Shown: positions 61,347 through 64,000 of the stretch, in pieces | Numbering within the stretch: the first letter of the stretch is position 1 | Layout: each line of letters begins with the position of its first letter | Assembly (NCBI GenBank): GCA_965218715.1 | Contig: CBDCLY010000009.1 | Location: forward strand, 1-64,000 | Reading direction: 5' to 3' | From: CBDCLY01 sp965218715 | GTDB lineage: Bacteria; Bacteroidota; Bacteroidia; Flavobacteriales_E; Vicingaceae | Length of the DNA stretch: 64,000 bases | Program-made: the position numbers and the translations under genes | Notes under the pieces: model-generated | Told to the model about the DNA's origin: nothing | Databases searched by the model: none | The model's input: the letters and a program-made list of their open reading frames with translations, nothing else

Positions 61347-61814
61347 CTATTCTACTAGTTTAGCTATATCTAACTTTTCTAGTTGCTTCCGTGCTTCTTT
61401 GATTTGAGCTTTTGTACCAATATAAAATTCAACAAATTCTAATCGTTCTTCACTATCTGCATTTTTCTTTACTGTTCCACTAGCACCCATAAAACCAACA
61501 ATTTTATCTTCTGGCACTTTCTTAATTTCAGCAAAAGAGGGTAATTCATTTTCAGATCCTATGTTCTCATAATAGTATTCTGCAAACTCTCTCCACCCAT
61601 GGTTAAATTTAAATTGTGTTTTTAAAATGCCATTTTCTGGTATCTCATAAACTCTCTTTTCTCCTGAATACTTAGCTGGACTGCCATCTTCTTGATTATG
61701 TATGATTAATACATAACCGGTATAATCTTTAGGTACAACAATAATTTCTTGCTCCCCATTATCGCAGCTAAATAGCATAAGCGATAGCATTGCTAAAATC
61801 ATCATGGTTCTCAT
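61347..61814 (-). CDS. lipoprotein coupled to an RHS module; candidate immunity protein
   Basis: 155 aa. Lipoprotein signal peptide (LAMLSLMLFSC, Cys17), then a small alpha/beta domain (VVPKDYTGYVLIIHNQEDGS, KKVPEDKIVGFMGASGTV) ending in a charged helix (IKEARKQLEKLDIAKLVE). I do not recognise a characterised family. Its ATG overlaps the stop of the RHS gene as ATGA, and the two share a terminator. In polymorphic toxin loci the immunity gene occupies exactly this place, so an immunity role is an inference from position only. Confidence 0.65.
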   Translation of the reverse strand: MRTMMILAMLSLMLFSCDNGEQEIIVVPKDYTGYVLIIHNQEDGSPAKYSGEKRVYEIPENGILKTQFKFNHGWREFAEYYYENIGSENELPSFAEIKKVPEDKIVGFMGASGTVKKNADSEERLEFVEFYIGTKAQIKEARKQLEKLDIAKLVE

Positions 61815-63565
61815 TTTTTAAATTCTGTTTGTACTTTCTTATTCCAATCTTCTACCGAATAAGTTGTTTCTCCCTGTTGAACTCCTGTAAAATTCCCTTC
61901 ATCATTAAACATGATTTGCATATTTACATTAAACAACTTCTCTTTATTATCACCAACCAAGCTATGTATTCCTCCATTTTCCATTTGAGCACCTAAGAAT
62001 AGTTTTGTCTCACCTGACTGATCTGTAATAAACGATTCTGTACTTGGAAATTCATCTCCTGTAAATGAGCCTGTAACAGTCAAAATACCTTTATCCAAAT
62101 CTTCATTAAAAGAAAGTCCTGCATGCACATTAAGAGCCGGAGTAGCCCATTGAGGTGTGATTGGATCTTTTCCGGAATGACTAAAATCAAATGAAGCCGT
62201 ACTCCCTGAAAAGCTAATATTATCATTCGAAGCTGTTGGTAATCCCTGATCTACCATTGGAGGTAAGTGTCCTGCAATTCCAAAAAATATTGTAGGGTCA
62301 CTTACTGCTCTTGGTTGAGTAACGGTACGTGCAGTTGGATCAACTGTAAATGACGAACGAACTCTTGAAGTACCTCCAAAAGAAGCTCCTCTACCATCAC
62401 CATAAAATAAGCCACCCACTGTTGTTGGAGTAGAAATAAACGATCTCACATGAACCGACCAAGGAAATTCACCATTTGGATCAAAATATAAAATTGGATT
62501 ATTGAAGTTTACCGCATATGGGGATATTCCTGGCATTCTATAAGCTAAAGGATCCGGATTAGACCTCGTTCCTTTTGCAGGGTCGTAATCATACCCTCCA
62601 AACTCATATCCTCTGCCACTTCCTCTCTTTTCGTCATCCCGTAAATCCGAGCCGAAGCCGTAGGTATAGGCCGCCTCATCTCTCTGTGCAAACTGCACTT
62701 GGGTATTAGGGGAGGTTTCATAGATTCTTAGGTTCACAATTTGTGGGTTTAGGCTGTGTGGATTTTTCACCCCTTTATTGAAGCGAATATCCAGCTCTAA
62801 TTTACCATTTATGGCTATGTTTTGCAAATGGTCGCCCGTAAAGTCACTTGCCAAAAAGAACTTCTCTGACGAGCTTCTAATCTGTCCTCCAGTAGTTGCT
62901 CCATGGGCTTGGGCAGAATAAGATTGCCCATCGAACCAGAATGAACAGTTTCTATGTTCCGTATTGCCAATGGTAAGCTCAATGGAGTACAATTTCCCGG
63001 CTTGAAGGTTGGGTAATACTTCAGCAATTGGGGCCATAAGTTCTACTCTAAAATATTCACTAGTATCGTTTTGCGCAGTCGCATAGGATGCCATGTAGGT
63101 TTGCCCAAAATCATTCACTGCCGTTGAGCATTCTTTGGTGTACACCCCATTGGCTCCTGGCACTACCACATAATCGGCACAATTGCTCGGCAAACCATCA
63201 TACACCAACTCATCCGTATCCTCTGTATAATCTATTGCCGTAAAGCTGCCACTGCGTGCTTGAATTTCCATACCAAAAGGGTAGTAATCGTAAGCGCCTG
63301 TTAGGTCTGCTTGGAAACCCAATAGTGGATCTACATTCTGACTTCCTATGGCCACCAATTCTTGAGGATGTATCTTTTTATCACTTATAGTGGCCACTAC
63401 ATTTCCCAAATGATCTGATAACTCATAATTTTTAGCTTGTAGCTTTCTTTCATAAGAATGTGGAGCTGGATTGCGGTTTACTTTAGCATCTACTACCCCT
63501 AGCCTGCTGCTTCCATAAATGTTATGACTTGTAGTTTTCAAGTAAGTTCTGAAAAAAACAATCAA
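61811..63565 (-). CDS. 5'-truncated RHS-repeat protein with variable C-terminal domain
   Basis: The frame opens at a TTG (63565) 9 bp inside an upstream in-frame stop (63572-63574), so the long RHS shell is missing. What remains starts just before YGSSRLGVV and contains NYELSDHLGNVVATISDKK, DYYPFGMEIQARS, an inserted beta-rich stretch of about 140 residues (about 135-275), and the RHS core end YEFGGYDYDPAKGTRSNPDP then ISPYAVNFNNPILYFDPNGE (about 325-365). About 220 variable residues follow, without a toxin motif I recognise. Probably not expressed as a working toxin from this truncated 5' end. The C-terminal module and its coupled lipoprotein are intact. Confidence 0.72.
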   Translation of the reverse strand: MIVFFRTYLKTTSHNIYGSSRLGVVDAKVNRNPAPHSYERKLQAKNYELSDHLGNVVATISDKKIHPQELVAIGSQNVDPLLGFQADLTGAYDYYPFGMEIQARSGSFTAIDYTEDTDELVYDGLPSNCADYVVVPGANGVYTKECSTAVNDFGQTYMASYATAQNDTSEYFRVELMAPIAEVLPNLQAGKLYSIELTIGNTEHRNCSFWFDGQSYSAQAHGATTGGQIRSSSEKFFLASDFTGDHLQNIAINGKLELDIRFNKGVKNPHSLNPQIVNLRIYETSPNTQVQFAQRDEAAYTYGFGSDLRDDEKRGSGRGYEFGGYDYDPAKGTRSNPDPLAYRMPGISPYAVNFNNPILYFDPNGEFPWSVHVRSFISTPTTVGGLFYGDGRGASFGGTSRVRSSFTVDPTARTVTQPRAVSDPTIFFGIAGHLPPMVDQGLPTASNDNISFSGSTASFDFSHSGKDPITPQWATPALNVHAGLSFNEDLDKGILTVTGSFTGDEFPSTESFITDQSGETKLFLGAQMENGGIHSLVGDNKEKLFNVNMQIMFNDEGNFTGVQQGETTYSVEDWNKKVQTEFKK

Positions 63566-63728
63566 CAGGATTCAAGTCATCAATATTCAAGGACAAATTT
63601 CTTTCGAAACTATCTTAAACGGATCGAAAAGCATTAAAATTGAAGAGGATTTTGCACCGGGCATTTATGTCGTTCGGGTGTTTTTAGACAATACTGTTTT
63701 TAGCAGAAAGGTTTTAATCAAGGAATAA
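63546..63728 (+). pseudogene. C-terminal T9SS sorting domain, 5' end missing
   Basis: An open frame, preceded by an in-frame TAA at 63543, encodes TINRIQVINIQGQISFETIL, EDFAPGIYVVRVFLDN and TVFSRKVLIKE. This is the end of a Por secretion-system type A C-terminal domain. The expected PNP-type start of that domain and all of the cargo protein are absent; the antisense RHS gene occupies their place. Marks a breakpoint. Confidence 0.72.
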
Positions 63729-63755
63729 ACCTACTTTTAACACAAACAAAAAACA

Positions 63756-64000
63756 ATGGAAAAGAAAAACGTCAACTGGAGTTTAACGCTAATTTTTTGT
63801 CTCATTTTTGGTGCTTTAGGATTCATCGCTGGAAGCATCTCTAACTGCGGGAAAGCCAACTCGTGTAAAGCCCCACAAGAAGCTTGCAGTCCTCATCATG
63901 ATGGGGAATGGAAAATCAAGAAAACATGTTCTGCTGAGAAGAAATGCCACAAGCATAAAGAACATAAAGAAGAAGTAATCATTGAGGTGGAGGAAATTAC
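63756..64000 (+). CDS. small anchored Cys/His-rich protein (partial, runs off window)
   Basis: 81 complete codons to the window end. A single hydrophobic segment (WSLTLIFCLIFGALGFIAGS) is followed by a Cys/His/Lys-rich region: CGKANSCKAPQEAC, SPHHDGEW, KKTCSAEKKCHKHKEHKEE. Looks like a membrane-anchored periplasmic metal-binding segment, but no family is recognised and the C-terminus is not seen. Confidence 0.6.
   Translation, partial: MEKKNVNWSLTLIFCLIFGALGFIAGSISNCGKANSCKAPQEACSPHHDGEWKIKKTCSAEKKCHKHKEHKEEVIIEVEEI

Overview
The window is AT-rich chromosomal DNA from a member of the Bacteroidota, most likely a flavobacterium-like lineage. Supporting this are TAnnTTTG -7 promoter boxes, TAATG and ATGA start/stop overlaps, a PorD-family protein, a BT_3928-type MauE/DoxX protein, type IX secretion (T9SS) sorting tails, and the gene order bamD-rpoZ-coaBC-porD-recN-fabI. 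I cannot place it to genus from sequence alone. I recognised no rRNA, tRNA, CRISPR array or prophage.

Layout. 1-0.9 kb: 5' part of gyrA. 1.1-3.7 kb: clpC. 3.7-9.5 kb: a leftward cluster bamD-rpoZ-coaBC-porD-recN-fabI. 9.7-12.7 kb: a TonB C-terminal-like secreted protein, then a leftward lpoB / COG3014-like lipoprotein / DCC-thioredoxin cluster. 12.9-16.2 kb: a BatA-like membrane protein coupled to a dihydroorotase-like protein that has lost metal ligands. 16.2-22.2 kb: a tight leftward run of DUF3667, two glycosyltransferases, gcvT, comB and an S1/P1-nuclease/phospholipase-C-like protein. 22.3-28.5 kb: a rightward series of an NHL/T9SS protein, ndk, a small secreted protein, an rlmI-like methyltransferase, a MATE exporter, fmt and a cupin. 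28.6-29.3 kb: HU and a 30S THX protein with a long Lys/Ala/Pro tail. 29.3-45.0 kb: a long leftward block, DUF1599, BT_3928-like, an OppB/DppB-type permease, tpiA, prmA, a 1485-aa secreted beta-rich protein, an 1815-aa TPR/PD40/coiled-coil/SPOR protein, clpS and an M48 protease. 45.1-46.7 kb: folP-cdaA. 46.7-59.3 kb: TPR lipoprotein, def, a fused 2-oxoacid dehydrogenase E1, DUF3667, DUF1801, XRE, an outer-membrane barrel, a polytopic membrane protein, SulP, a cold-shock protein, an S9 peptidase and a DEAD-box helicase.

59.3-64 kb is the accessory end. It holds five copies of a REP-like hairpin around a REP-associated tyrosine transposase (RAYT), small secreted or membrane genes, a broken XRE regulator, and a 5'-truncated RHS protein translationally coupled to a lipoprotein. 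The RHS gene abuts a truncated T9SS sorting domain on the opposite strand, which marks a rearrangement or assembly breakpoint near 63.55 kb.

Two stretches (6.9-8.5 kb and 22.1-25.4 kb) carry about a dozen apparent one-base frameshifts in otherwise normal genes, nearly all single-base gains in or beside short homopolymers. Sequence error is the simplest explanation, so the affected genes are annotated here as single spans. The best candidates for undescribed biology are the REP/RAYT locus, the two giant envelope proteins upstream of clpS, and the RHS C-terminal module with its coupled lipoprotein.
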